A stretch of DNA of 64,000 bases from Blastococcus sp. PRF04-17 (GCF_023016265.1 NZ_CP095412.1:2790001-2854000); one strand, 5' to 3'. Counted from the stretch's first letter, positions 37,827 through 46,604 are shown. Notes: generated from the sequence alone by a model not told the origin. Made by a program: numbers and translations.

Positions 37827-40514
37827 CTAGTCCGTCTCGTCCTCGGGCCCTGGTTCCGGCTCGGACGGGGTGGCGTCCGCGGTGGGCGTGGGTTCCGGCG
37901 TGGGTTCCGGTGTCGGGGTGGGCGTGGGTTCCGGCGTCGGTTCCGGTGTGGGCTCCGGTGTCGGGGTGGGCGTGGGTTCCGGCGTCGGTTCCGGTGTGGG
38001 CTCCGGTGTCGGTTCCGGTGTGGGCTCCGGTGTCGGCTCCGGAGTCGGGGTGGGCGTGGGCGCCGGTGCCGGCTCGGGTGCCGGCTCGGGTGCCGGTGCC
38101 GGCTCGGGCGCCGATGGTGGCGTGGACGTCGACGTCGGCGTCGCGGTGGGCTCGGGCGGGGGTGGCGGAGGCGGCGTCCAGGCGGAGCCGTTGCTCACCA
38201 GCACGCGCACGACCGAGTCGGCCGGCAGTGGAGTCCCTGGCCCGGGCTCCACGCCCAGCACGACGCCCGGGCGGCGCCCGCTGTCCACGGGGACGACGGT
38301 GGCGGTGAGTCCCGATCCGGCCAGCAGACCGACGCAGCGCTCGCCGGCGATCCCGGAGCAGCCGGCGGGCACGGCCGTGATGGTGCCGGTGACCAGCTGC
38401 GGGTCCGCGGGAGGGAAGGGCACGACCGGCCCGCCGGCGATGAGCGGGGCCACCGCGTCGTGCCAGATCGCGGCCGCCTTGCCGCCACCGAAGCCGCCGA
38501 CGTCCCGGTTGGCCACCGGGTCGTAGACCATCACGCTCGCGGCCAAGTAGGGGGTGTACCCGACGAAGGCGATCGAGTAGTTGTCCTGCGTCGTCCCGGT
38601 CTTGCCGGCCATCTGGTGGCCGGGGACGTGGGCGCGGGCACCCGTCTGCCCCGGGTGCCCGGGTTCGACGTCCTTGCGCAGGGCCTGGGTGAGCGTGTTC
38701 GCGACCTCGGGTCTCACGGCCTCGGCGCAGCGCTCGCGCTGGCCCAGCGGCACACCCTCGTCATCGACCAGCGGCTCGCCGTACCGGTCCACGACGCTCA
38801 TGAGGGGTGTGGGCTCGCACCGGCTACCGCTGGCGGCGAGTGTGGCGTAGGCGTTGGCCAGCGCCAGCGGGCTGGTGGCCTCGGCGCCGAACGTGAACGA
38901 TCCCCGGTTCTCCGCGACGATCCTGTCGGCCACCGGGTCGAGCGAGGTCAACCCCAGCCGCTGGGCCATGCGCACGGGCCCTTCGACGCTGCCGAGCTGG
39001 TCCTCGAGCGCGAGGAAGTAGGTGTTGGACGACATGTACAGCGCCCGTTCCATGTCCAGCGTGCGCGGATAGCTCCCCGCGTTGCCCACGTCGTAGGGGC
39101 CGTCACCGTCCCGGTAGACCTCGGAGACGTACGGGTCCGACGTCGTGATCTCGTGCTCGAGGCCGAATCCGGCCTCCAGGGCGGCAGCGGCCGTGAACAC
39201 CTTGTACGTGGACCCCGCACCCTGACCGGCGGCGCGATGGAGGTTCACCGTGGTCTGCGCCGGATCGTGCTCGTCCAGCCCGTAGACGCGGTTGACCGAC
39301 ATGGCGAGGACGTGGCCCGTCCCCGGCCGGATCGCGGTGTAGATGCCGGCCCGCGGATCGCCCATGGCGAGGGTGGCGAGGACCGCGGCGTCGCCCGCCT
39401 GCTGGACGTCGGGGCGCAGGGTCGTCGTGATGGTCAGCCCGCCGGTCTCCAGCTGCTCGGCGCTCAGGCCGAGCTCGCCGGTGAGATGGCTCAGCAGGTA
39501 GTCGCAGAAGAACCCGCCGATCCGCGCCTCGGTGCAGCCGCGCGGTGGGCGGGCCCCGGGCTGCAGCGTCACCGGGGCGCTCCGCGCTTCGGCGGCTGCC
39601 GACCGGTCGATCATCCCCAGTTCGAGCATCCGGCCGATCACGACGTCGCGCCGCGTGGTCGCCCGGTCGGGAGCCACGAAGGGGTCGTAGTGCGTGGGGC
39701 TCTGGACCAGGCCGGCCAGCGTCGCCGCCTGGGCGAGGGTCAGCGCGTCCGGCGGCACGTCGAAGTAGGTCTGGGCCGCGGCATGGACCCCGTAGGCGCC
39801 CGCGCCGAAGTACACCCGGTTCAGGTAGCGGGTGAGGATCTCGTCCTTGGTGTAGTTCCGCTCCAGACCCAGGGCGATCCGGGCCTCCTCGAGCTTGCGG
39901 CCGACGGTCTTCTGGGTCGCGGCCTCGCGCTCCTCCGCGACGTCGGCGGACTGCAGCCGGATCTGCTTGACCAGCTGCTGGGTGAGGGTCGACCCGCCCT
40001 CCACGACGTCTCCGGCGAGCAGGTTCCGCACGAGCGCCCGTCCCATCCCCCGGCCGTCGACCCCCTCGTGCTCGAAGAACCGGGCGTCCTCGATGGCGAC
40101 CAGAGCGTCCTTCATCACCGGGGCGATCGCGTCGCTGGGCACGACGGTCCGGTTGCGCCGGTAGAGCTCGGTGATCAGCGACCCGTCGGCCGCGAGGATC
40201 CTCGTGTTGCCGGCCGGCGTGCGGTCGATGAGCTCGGCCTCGACCGGGTCGAACAGGTCGGCCGCGTAGTCGGCGCTCTTGGCGACCCCGCCGAGCCACG
40301 GCAGCGCCAGGCCAGCGACGAGGGCACCGGCACTCACCACGGCCACGACGAGCTGCATCAGCGCCGCCGCCTGCGGCGGGCCGTCGCCGGCACTTCCTCG
40401 ACTCCGGGCAGCGGCAGACCATCGGTGCTCGAACGGGGCGGCACACAACTCCTTCGACGAACGCGGGACGACGGCCGGCGTGCGGCCGGCTCGGTCCGGC
40501 CTTCCACCGACCAT
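37827..40514 (-). CDS. Class A penicillin-binding protein (transglycosylase/transpeptidase) with PEPT tail
   Basis: An 895-residue bifunctional peptidoglycan synthase. ATG 40514 is chosen; a longer frame would run toward the tRNA genes. One membrane anchor (LMQLVVAVVSAGALVAGLAL) precedes the GT51 glycosyltransferase domain (EDARFFEHEGVDGRG; GGSTLTQQLVKQ). The transpeptidase has the three active-site motifs STYK, SSN and KTG. After it comes a PASTA-like region and a long C-terminal tail of Pro-Glu-Pro-Thr repeats, probably a wall-spanning linker. It makes and cross-links peptidoglycan at the outer face of the membrane. Confidence 0.92.
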   Translation of the reverse strand: MVGGRPDRAGRTPAVVPRSSKELCAAPFEHRWSAAARSRGSAGDGPPQAAALMQLVVAVVSAGALVAGLALPWLGGVAKSADYAADLFDPVEAELIDRTPAGNTRILAADGSLITELYRRNRTVVPSDAIAPVMKDALVAIEDARFFEHEGVDGRGMGRALVRNLLAGDVVEGGSTLTQQLVKQIRLQSADVAEEREAATQKTVGRKLEEARIALGLERNYTKDEILTRYLNRVYFGAGAYGVHAAAQTYFDVPPDALTLAQAATLAGLVQSPTHYDPFVAPDRATTRRDVVIGRMLELGMIDRSAAAEARSAPVTLQPGARPPRGCTEARIGGFFCDYLLSHLTGELGLSAEQLETGGLTITTTLRPDVQQAGDAAVLATLAMGDPRAGIYTAIRPGTGHVLAMSVNRVYGLDEHDPAQTTVNLHRAAGQGAGSTYKVFTAAAALEAGFGLEHEITTSDPYVSEVYRDGDGPYDVGNAGSYPRTLDMERALYMSSNTYFLALEDQLGSVEGPVRMAQRLGLTSLDPVADRIVAENRGSFTFGAEATSPLALANAYATLAASGSRCEPTPLMSVVDRYGEPLVDDEGVPLGQRERCAEAVRPEVANTLTQALRKDVEPGHPGQTGARAHVPGHQMAGKTGTTQDNYSIAFVGYTPYLAASVMVYDPVANRDVGGFGGGKAAAIWHDAVAPLIAGGPVVPFPPADPQLVTGTITAVPAGCSGIAGERCVGLLAGSGLTATVVPVDSGRRPGVVLGVEPGPGTPLPADSVVRVLVSNGSAWTPPPPPPPEPTATPTSTSTPPSAPEPAPAPEPAPEPAPAPTPTPTPEPTPEPTPEPTPEPTPEPTPEPTPTPTPEPTPEPTPEPTPTPTPEPTPEPTPTADATPSEPEPGPEDETD
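37875..38110. repeat. Tandem repeat encoding the PEPT tail
   Basis: A 12-base unit (consensus on the plus strand GTGGGTTCCGGT with variants) is repeated through this stretch and encodes Pro-Glu-Pro-Thr on the minus strand. A larger 48-base unit starting at 37924 recurs at 37972 almost unchanged, showing recent expansion. Copy number is likely to vary between strains, and short-read assembly here is unreliable. Confidence 0.8.
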
Positions 40515-40704
40515 GCCCACGGTCGGCACCGGTCGTGCGTGATCGGATGGGGTGTAACGCGATGGCAAAGTCCGGGAAGGCGTCCACGCTGGGCGCGTCA
40601 CCGCTTCGCAAAGATCGCGACCACGAACGGGGGAGGAGCTGGGAGACGAATCTGCCGCGCCTCCCCGTCGGGGCGGCGCGGCAGATCGGTGTCTCAACCA
40701 GACG

Positions 40705-40777
40705 TGCACCCGAAGGGATTCGAACCCCTAACCTTCTGATCCGTAGTCAGATGCTCTATCCGTTGAGCTACGGGTGC
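40705..40777 (-). tRNA. tRNA-Arg (anticodon ACG)
   Basis: Reading the minus strand from 40777, a 7-bp acceptor GCACCCG/CGGGTGC, a D-arm with AGCTCAACGGATAGAGC, an anticodon stem-loop CTGACTACGGATCAG, and a T-arm GGGGTTCGAATCCC are all present. The anticodon ACG (inosine-modified in bacteria) decodes CGN arginine codons. Discriminator A; no encoded CCA. Length 73 bases. Confidence 0.95.
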
Positions 40778-40800
40778 CGGTGTTCAGTTGTGGTCGTGCG

Positions 40801-40889
40801 CGGAGGCTCCGGGATTTGAACCCGGGATGGGGATTAACCCAAACCGCATTAGCAGTGCGGCGCCATAGACCGGACTAGGCGAAGCCTCC
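40801..40889 (-). tRNA. tRNA-Ser (anticodon GCT)
   Basis: On the minus strand from 40889, acceptor GGAGGCT pairs with AGCCTCC, discriminator G. The anticodon loop CTGCTAA gives GCT, reading AGC/AGU serine codons. A long variable arm with GGGTTAATCCCC and the T-arm CCGGGTTCAAATCCCGG identify a class II serine tRNA. Length 89 bases; no encoded CCA. It lies 23 bases upstream of tRNA-Arg, probably in one transcript. Confidence 0.95.
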
Positions 40890-40970
40890 CGGGGTCCGAG
40901 TCCCCTCGGAACCACCGAGGGAAGAGACTACCAGCGGCCTCGACCCGCCTCCGCGAGGGGCCGCACCCCC

Positions 40971-41035
40971 GCCGCGAGATCTGCACACTCGTGACCATCA
41001 GCTGCTGATGGCCGCGAGTGTGCAGATCTCGCGGC
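40971..41035. terminator. Long compound inverted repeat downstream of the MFS gene
   Basis: A perfect 21-base inverted repeat pairs 40971-40991 with 41015-41035 (core GAGATCTGCACACTCG). Inside it, CCATCAGC (40995-41002) pairs with GCTGATGG (41004-41011), so the whole folds as one hairpin of 29 bp with a small internal loop. It begins 4 bases beyond the MFS stop codon, as a terminator would. Its length is far above what termination needs, so it could also be a dispersed palindromic element. Confidence 0.6.
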
Positions 41036-41038
41036 AGG

Positions 41039-42247
41039 TCAGGCGGGGACGGGCTCCCGGCGGCCGGCCACCCGGACCGAGGGACGGCGACCCGGCACGA
41101 GCGTGATCGCCACGGCGACGGCCGCACCCGCCGCGGCCAGCGCGAGGCTGCCGCTGACGCCGAACCTGCCCTCGATCAGCGCACCGCCGAGCGCCGCCCC
41201 GATGGCCGACGCGCCCACCGCGATCGTCGACAGCCAGGTGAACGCCTCGGTGGTCGCGTGCTGGGGCGCGATCGAGCCCACCAGGGTGTTCTGCACGGTC
41301 AGCGTCGGGGCGATCGCGGTGCCGCCCAGGAAGAGCAGCACGCCCAGCGCCCACGGGCTGGAGATCCAGGCCAGCGGCGCCAGCCCGATCGTCACGCCCA
41401 GCAGCAGCAGCCGGTACTGCCGCGGCAGCGAGGTGCTCAGCACGCGGGCGCCGAACCAGAGACCACCGGCGACCGACCCCAGCGACCACACCGCCAGCAG
41501 CAGCCCGGAGAGGCCCGGCGACCCCGCCGCGTCGGCGAACGCGGGGATGGCCACCTCGAGGGCGCCGAAGCCCAGCATCAGCGCCGACCCGCTCAGCAGC
41601 ACCCGCGGCATGCCGGGGGCGCGCACGGTGGCGAACATCCCGGTGCGCGGCCCGGCGACCGGCACGTACGCCCGGGTGGCCCGCGACGTCGCGACGCCGA
41701 GCGCGCCGATCAGCGCCAGCACGCCGGCCAGCCCGACCGCCAGGGCCGGGGTCGCCGCGACCGCGAGGACGGCGACCAGCGAGGGCCCGACCACGAACAC
41801 CAGCTCGGTCGCCGTGGCGTCGAGCGCGAACGCCGTTCCGCGGAACCGCGCGTCGACCCGCGACCACAGGGCCCGCACGGTCCCCGAGACCAGCGGCGTC
41901 GCCATGCCGGCCAGCGCCGAGGCCACGAGGACCAGCCAGACCGCGCCGGAGCCCAGCACGACGGCGATCAGCAGCGCGAGCAGCAGCGGGTACGCACCGG
42001 CCTGGGTGAGCAGGATGGGGCGGGGCCCGCGCCGGTCGGCCAGCCGGCCGAGCACGGGCGCCATGATCGCCGAGGCGATCCCCAATGTGGCTGACGCGAG
42101 CCCGGCGATCGCGTAGGAGCCGGTCTGCTGCTGCACCATGAGCAGCAGCGCCAGCGGGACCATGGCGGACGGGAGCCGCCCGGCGAAGCCGGCCAGCAGG
42201 AGCACCGGGGCGGAGGGAAGCCGCCACACGGACACGTAGGCACGCAC
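41039..42247 (-). CDS. MFS transporter
   Basis: A 402-residue major facilitator protein with 12 predicted helices. The A-like motif GRLADRRGPRPILL lies between helices 2 and 3. There is no substrate-specific signature I can name; the layout resembles actinobacterial drug-efflux-like MFS proteins. The start at 42247 gives a short cytosolic MRAYVSVWRLPSA before helix 1. It is divergent from the CGNR zinc-finger gene, with 105 bases between the starts, which could be its regulator. Confidence 0.87.
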   Translation of the reverse strand: MRAYVSVWRLPSAPVLLLAGFAGRLPSAMVPLALLLMVQQQTGSYAIAGLASATLGIASAIMAPVLGRLADRRGPRPILLTQAGAYPLLLALLIAVVLGSGAVWLVLVASALAGMATPLVSGTVRALWSRVDARFRGTAFALDATATELVFVVGPSLVAVLAVAATPALAVGLAGVLALIGALGVATSRATRAYVPVAGPRTGMFATVRAPGMPRVLLSGSALMLGFGALEVAIPAFADAAGSPGLSGLLLAVWSLGSVAGGLWFGARVLSTSLPRQYRLLLLGVTIGLAPLAWISSPWALGVLLFLGGTAIAPTLTVQNTLVGSIAPQHATTEAFTWLSTIAVGASAIGAALGGALIEGRFGVSGSLALAAAGAAVAVAITLVPGRRPSVRVAGRREPVPA

Positions 42248-42352
42248 GTCAGTACTCGTCTCACAACTTGCAGGGAAAGGAATCGTAGGGGGTCAAACTC
42301 AGTTGACCACCTACATAGTCCCGAGGCTAGCACCCACGCAGTAGGGAGTCAT

Positions 42353-42883
42353 ATGGATTACGACACCTACGGGTCAGGTGCGATCGAGCTCGCCATCGAA
42401 CTGGCGAACTCCGACCGCACCGATCCGGAGTGGGCACGCGTGTTCCTGAGCTCCCACGAGGAGTGGTTCACGCCGGGCACGTCGTTCGACCTCTCGCCCG
42501 GTGAGGCGCACCGGGCCGCCACGACCGCGCAGCTGGTCCGCGCCGTCGCGCTCGCCGACGCGCAGGACGACGTCCTGACCCGGCTCAACGAGCTGCTGGC
42601 ACTGGCCCGGCCCCGCCCCTACGCGACCGACCACGACGGCGAGCTGCACCTGCACTACGCCCGCCCCGACGCCCCGGTGCTCGAGCAGCTGACGACGACG
42701 GTCGCCATGGGCATCGCGCAGGTGGTCACCCAGCACGGCTGGCAGCGGCTCGGGGTCTGCGCGGCCGAGGGCTGCGGCAACGTCTACGTCGACACCAGCC
42801 GCAACGCCAGCCGGCGCTACTGCTCCAACACCTGCGCGAGCCGCTCGACCGTCGCCGCCTACCGCGCCCGCCGGAAAGCCTGA
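42353..42883 (+). CDS. CGNR zinc finger (ABATE-type) protein
   Basis: A 176-residue protein. The N-terminal two thirds are the helical ABATE-like domain (SGAIELAIELANS). The C-terminal finger shows CAAEGCGNVYVDTSRNASRRYC followed by CASR, fitting the CGNR four-Cys zinc finger, which is thought to bind nucleic acid. Such proteins are probable transcription regulators in actinobacteria. ATG 42353 begins MDYDTYGSGAIELA. It is divergent from the MFS transporter and 4 bases upstream of the PAP2-DAG kinase gene. Confidence 0.87.
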   Translation: MDYDTYGSGAIELAIELANSDRTDPEWARVFLSSHEEWFTPGTSFDLSPGEAHRAATTAQLVRAVALADAQDDVLTRLNELLALARPRPYATDHDGELHLHYARPDAPVLEQLTTTVAMGIAQVVTQHGWQRLGVCAAEGCGNVYVDTSRNASRRYCSNTCASRSTVAAYRARRKA

Positions 42884-42887
42884 GCCG

Positions 42888-44324
42888 GTGCGCTTCGCCA
42901 GGGACGCCGACCGGCGGCTGCACGCCTTCATCGGCCGGCTGCCCATGACGCCCGCCGACCGCTTCCTCCGCCGGCTCTCGACGTCCGCCGACCACGGCAA
43001 GCTCTGGATCGTCATCGGCGCGCTGCTCGCCACGAGGAAGGGACACCTGCGGCGCGGCGCCGTCCGCGGGCTGGGCTCCATGGCCGTCTCCAGCGCGGTG
43101 GTCAACGCTGTGCTCAAGCGGCTGTTCGGCCGGGTCCGCCCGGACCTGGAGAACCTGCAGACGCACCGCCGGCTGCGCCGCGAACCCGGCAGCCTGTCCT
43201 TCCCGAGCGGGCACTCGTCGTCGGCGGCGGCCTTCGTCACCGGCGTGGCGATGGAGAGCCCCGCGACCGGCGCGCTGCTCGCGCCGGTGGCACTGGGCGT
43301 CGGCTACTCGCGGGTCCACGTGGGCGTGCACTACCCCGGGGACGTCGTCGCGGGGCTCGCCGTGGGCGGCGCCGTCGCCGCGGCCACCCAGCACTGGTGG
43401 CGGCGGCGCCCGAACCGGCCCGCGCGGGTGCGCACCGCCTCCGACGCGCCCGCGCTGCCCGACGGCGCGGGCCTCGTCGTCGCGGTCAACCCCCGGTCGG
43501 GCCCGGAGGACTACGACCCGGCCGCCGACATCGCCCGGGTGCTGCCCAAGGCCGAGGTCCTGGAGACGACGCCGGACGCGACCATCACCGACCTGCTCGG
43601 CGAGGCGGCCCGCTCCGGTCGGGCCCGGGCGCTCGGCGTCGCCGGCGGTGACGGCAGCGCCGCCGCGGCCGCGGCCGTGGCCCTGGACCACGGCCTGCCC
43701 CTCGCCGTCTTCGCCGCCGGCACGCTCAACCACTTCGTCCGGGACGTCGGCCTCGAGGCGCCGGAGGACACCGCCGAGGCCGTGGTCACCGGCGAGGCGG
43801 TGCGGGTGGACGTCGCCGACGTCAACGGGACGCCGTTCCTCAACACCGCCAGCATCGGGGCGTACCCGGACATGGTGCGCCGCCGCGACCAGCTCTCGCG
43901 CCGCATGGGCAAGTGGCTGGGCCTGACCGTGGCCGCCGCCGAGGTCCTGCGCACCCAGGCGCCGGTGTCGCTGGTGGTCAACGACCGCCCGCTGAGGGTC
44001 TGGATCGTCTTCATCGGCAACTGCCGGTACACCCCGCGGGGGCTCTCCCCCGCCTGGCGCCCGCGTCTGGAGGACGGCGTGCTCGACGTGCAGTACCTCC
44101 GGGCCGACCTGCGGTTCGGGCGGACGCGTGCGGTTCTCGCCACCCTGCTCGGGGTCAGCGAGCACACGCGCAGCTACGGGCACTTCGACGCCGAGGAGGT
44201 CCGGATCGTCTCGCGCTCGGGCCCGCAGCAGGTCGCCTACGACGGGGAGATGGGCGAGACGGTCACCGAATTCGTCTTCCGCAAGCGCCGCGAGCTCACC
44301 GTGTACTGCTGCCGGGACCTGTGA
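42888..44324 (+). CDS. PAP2 phosphatase fused to diacylglycerol/sphingosine kinase domain
   Basis: A 478-residue bifunctional lipid enzyme. Residues about 1-165 are a PAP2 phosphatase with all three motifs: KRLFGRVRP, FPSGHSSSAAAF and SRVHVGVHYPGDVVAG, within several membrane helices. Residues about 185-478 are a diacylglycerol-kinase-type catalytic domain (VAVNPRSG; LGVAGGDGSAAAAA; FAAGTLNHFVRDVGL). This fusion is known in actinobacteria and probably acts on membrane lipid phosphates. GTG 42888 follows the CGNR stop by 4 bases. Confidence 0.9.
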   Translation: MRFARDADRRLHAFIGRLPMTPADRFLRRLSTSADHGKLWIVIGALLATRKGHLRRGAVRGLGSMAVSSAVVNAVLKRLFGRVRPDLENLQTHRRLRREPGSLSFPSGHSSSAAAFVTGVAMESPATGALLAPVALGVGYSRVHVGVHYPGDVVAGLAVGGAVAAATQHWWRRRPNRPARVRTASDAPALPDGAGLVVAVNPRSGPEDYDPAADIARVLPKAEVLETTPDATITDLLGEAARSGRARALGVAGGDGSAAAAAAVALDHGLPLAVFAAGTLNHFVRDVGLEAPEDTAEAVVTGEAVRVDVADVNGTPFLNTASIGAYPDMVRRRDQLSRRMGKWLGLTVAAAEVLRTQAPVSLVVNDRPLRVWIVFIGNCRYTPRGLSPAWRPRLEDGVLDVQYLRADLRFGRTRAVLATLLGVSEHTRSYGHFDAEEVRIVSRSGPQQVAYDGEMGETVTEFVFRKRRELTVYCCRDL

Positions 44325-44479
44325 TCCGGCTGTTCGGCACGCTATCCGGAGCGGCTGATCACAATCGGTGACACCGAGCCGAATTCGTCCGCTGTCCCGC
44401 CTCCGCCGCAACGTCACAGGTTGCCCGCTGCCCGGGCACCCGACAGGGTCCGGGGTTCCGGAGCAAAGCGGAGACCGAT

Positions 44480-45598
44480 GTGATCGACGGAGACGGCGTG
44501 AGGACGTCGGGCCTGGCTGGACAGCCGGCGCCCCGGTGGCACCGTCGGCTCCTCCTGGTTGCCGCGCTCCTGGTCGGGCTCTGGGCCCTCCTGGCCGCGT
44601 CGGCCGAGGCGGTGCGCGCCGACGTCCCCGTCGGCGGGCCACCGATCTGCGCAGGCGGGCCCGCCGCTGATCCGGCCTCGGCGCAGCAGCCCGTCACGGA
44701 CCCGGCGGCCGGCACGCCGTGCGCCGTGCCGCCGGCAGCGCTCGCGCCACCGCCCGCGGACGGCGCCGCGGTCACCCCACCGGCCGAGACCGCGCCGGAC
44801 GCCGCCCCGAGCCCGCCGCCCTCCTCACCGGCCCCGTCACCCGAGGCGGCTCCTGCCCCGGCACCGGCTCCTCCCCCGGCACCGGCTCCTCCCCCGGCAC
44901 CGGCTCCCGCACCGACACCGCCTCCCGCACCGACACCGACCGCGGTTCCCGCGCCCGCCCCGACACCCGCGCCGCAGCCGGAGTCCCCGCCGCCATCGAT
45001 CACCGCGCCCGCGACGACGACGGACCTCGTTCCGGCGCCGACCGCCCCGGCCGCCGAGACGGTGGCGACCGGGCAGCCGGTCGTGATCCCGCCGGCGACG
45101 AACGCAGCGGTGGCGCCGGCAGCCGACGCCGTCGAGGCCGCCGTCGACCCGGCCGCGGTCCCGGTGCTGCCCGACCTCAGGGCGCTCGCGGCCCTCTGCG
45201 CGCCGGCGACCCCGCCCCTCGACGCACCGCCAGCGGTCACCGATGCCGCCGTTGCGCACCCCTACGCGGCCGCCACGGCGAGCGCCACGACCGCCGCGGC
45301 CGCGCCACCGCCCGTCACGCAGGCGGTGGCCCCCGCGAGCGCGCCGGCCGACGCGCCCGTGCCGCTCGCGCCGCGCGGCATGCCGTTGCCCGTGCCGGCG
45401 CCGGCCCACTCCTCGGCGTCGGCCGCGGCCGGTGGCCTCGGCTACGGGGCCGGCCAGGCGCAGTACGACGACGGCGGCCACGCCGTCCTCCACTCCGGGA
45501 CCGCTGCCCTGCTCGACGGGTCCTCGACCGCGACGAGCGACGGGTTCGCCGGGTCGGTCGTCGGGGCTGCCGACGACCCGGGAGCCAGCCCCGGCTGA
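44480..45598 (+). CDS. Secreted Pro/Ala-rich low-complexity protein
   Basis: A 372-residue protein with no recognisable domain. GTG 44480 (or GTG 44498) leads into a basic region and signal peptide (RRLLLVAALLVGLWALLAAS, cleavage near AEAVRA). After VGGPPICAGGPAADP comes a Pro/Ala/Thr-rich region with 18-base DNA repeats. Cys residues are few, and there is no sorting signal or C-terminal anchor, so it may be released or wall-associated. The coding frame is supported by the signal peptide and by its reading through the repeats. Function unknown. Confidence 0.65.
   Translation: MIDGDGVRTSGLAGQPAPRWHRRLLLVAALLVGLWALLAASAEAVRADVPVGGPPICAGGPAADPASAQQPVTDPAAGTPCAVPPAALAPPPADGAAVTPPAETAPDAAPSPPPSSPAPSPEAAPAPAPAPPPAPAPPPAPAPAPTPPPAPTPTAVPAPAPTPAPQPESPPPSITAPATTTDLVPAPTAPAAETVATGQPVVIPPATNAAVAPAADAVEAAVDPAAVPVLPDLRALAALCAPATPPLDAPPAVTDAAVAHPYAAATASATTAAAAPPPVTQAVAPASAPADAPVPLAPRGMPLPVPAPAHSSASAAAGGLGYGAGQAQYDDGGHAVLHSGTAALLDGSSTATSDGFAGSVVGAADDPGASPG
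44860..44931. repeat. 18-base direct repeats in the Pro-rich gene
   Basis: GGCACCGGCTCCTCCCCC occurs at 44860-44877 and 44878-44895 exactly, followed by two degenerate copies (44896-44913, 44914-44931). The unit is a multiple of three, so copy changes keep the Pro/Ala-rich frame. Confidence 0.75.
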
Positions 45599-45739
45599 GC
45601 CGGTCGGGCGGCGTCACACGGGACGTCGCCTCCGCGGGCACGGCCGTCGCCGCCCGCTCCGGGACCGCGCAGGTCCCCACCTCTCGCACCCTCGCGCCCG
45701 TCGCGGGACCTCAGCGGCACCACGGCAAGGACCGGTCAG

Positions 45740-46190
45740 ATGAGTTCAGCCACGGAGCAGGTGCTCCCGCTCCGCCCGGCGCCGGAGCGCCCGGCCTCCT
45801 TCCGCGTGCGCGGTGCGGACCGGCCGTCGCGTCCCTGCACGACCAGCTCGTCCGCCAACCGCAGTACGGCTACCGCGTCGTCGGCTGCTGCCTGCCCGCC
45901 ACGGGGGCGGGCAGTCAGCAGCCGACGGTCTCCCGGTGCTGGGCGGTCCCGACGATGTGGTGGACGTCGTCCGGAAGTACGAGGTCGACACCGTGGCGGT
46001 GCTGCCGTCACCTCGTCGATGAAGCCCGGCCTGACGGGGCTCTGGCAGGTCAGCGACCGGTCGGACCTCTCCTGGGACGAGTCGATCCGCATCGACGTCC
46101 ACTACGTGGAGAACTGGTCGCTGTCCATGGACCCGATGATCATCTGGCGCACGTTCGGCGCGGTGGCCCCCGGCAGGGGCGCCTACTGGG
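45740..46190 (+). pseudogene. Decayed exopolysaccharide glycosylphosphotransferase (WcaJ/CpsE-like)
   Basis: Fragments of one protein family lie in order but in three frames. Bases about 45835-45900 encode DQLVRQPQYGYRVVGCCLP; about 45928-46015 encode DGLPVLGGPDDVVDVVRKYE and then VDTVAVLPSP; about 46020-46186 encode KPGLTGLWQVSDRSDLSWDE and then IRIDVHYVENWSL. These are the middle Rossmann domain and C-terminal end of polyprenyl-phosphate sugar transferases. The N-terminal helices and about 200 residues before KPGLTG are missing, so this is a genuine remnant with internal deletions, unlike the single-base breaks elsewhere. Confidence 0.75.
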
Positions 46191-46320
46191 CGTCGCCGTC
46201 CGCCTCGTCGTCCCCGGCGAGGTTCTGCGGGATCCCTTCGGACGGCGCCGCGTGCCGTTCGGGGTCGAGGTCCTCGGCCAGGCGCTGCTCGACGTCCGGT
46301 GTCTGCTGTGGGTCGGTCAT
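46183..46320 (-). CDS. Small acidic hypothetical protein
   Basis: A 45-residue frame, MTDPQQTPDVEQRLAEDLDP onward, ending DDEADGDAQ. It is acidic, without hydrophobic segments, and appears disordered. The amino-acid composition is unlike that of random antisense frames in this GC-rich DNA (few Arg and Pro runs), which is the only support for it. It overlaps the end of the decayed glycosylphosphotransferase. A longer in-frame start at 46365 exists. Confidence 0.4.
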   Translation of the reverse strand: MTDPQQTPDVEQRLAEDLDPERHAAPSEGIPQNLAGDDEADGDAQ

Positions 46321-46388
46321 GAGGGGTGCCGTTCCCCCTGCTGTGGCCCCCGAACCGGTGATCACGCGGCAGCAGTACCGTCCGGTCC

Positions 46389-46604
46389 GTGCTCCGCCGG
46401 CTGTGCGCGCTCGTCGTGGGGGGCGTCCTCTCCGGGTTCACCTTCCTGCTGCTGAGCGGGCAGTACATCAACGACGGCCCGGTGCTGCTGACCGTCTCCC
46501 AGCACCACGGGCTGCACCTGGGCGACCTGTTCGTCCTCGCCGGCTGGCTCGTCGCCATGCTGGCCCTTCTGACGCTTGCCGTTCTGCCGTCTCGCACGCG
46601 CTGA
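46389..46604 (+). CDS. Small two-helix membrane protein
   Basis: A 71-residue protein starting at GTG 46389. Two hydrophobic segments (LCALVVGGVLSGFTFLLLSG and LFVLAGWLVAMLALLTLAVL) flank a polar stretch, INDGPVLLTVSQHHGLHLGD, and it ends in basic residues (PSRTR). No family recognised. The sharp hydrophobic pattern supports real coding. It stands between the decayed sugar transferase and the flagellin terminator. Confidence 0.55.
   Translation: MLRRLCALVVGGVLSGFTFLLLSGQYINDGPVLLTVSQHHGLHLGDLFVLAGWLVAMLALLTLAVLPSRTR

Noticed and set aside
37870-38526. Plus-strand frame encoding Val-Gly-Ser-Gly repeats
   Set aside because: It is the complement of the PEPT tail of the penicillin-binding protein, which has a real domain context; the repeat open frame arises from the DNA repeat.
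40515-40709. Longer N-terminus for the penicillin-binding protein
   Set aside because: The extension reaches the 3' end of the tRNA-Arg gene and has no family similarity; ATG 40514 gives a normal short cytosolic tail.
44325-44479. Possible cyclic-di-AMP riboswitch before the secreted Pro-rich gene
   Set aside because: Such elements often precede secreted actinobacterial proteins, but I could not match the conserved core here. A covariance-model search for the ydaO family would settle it.
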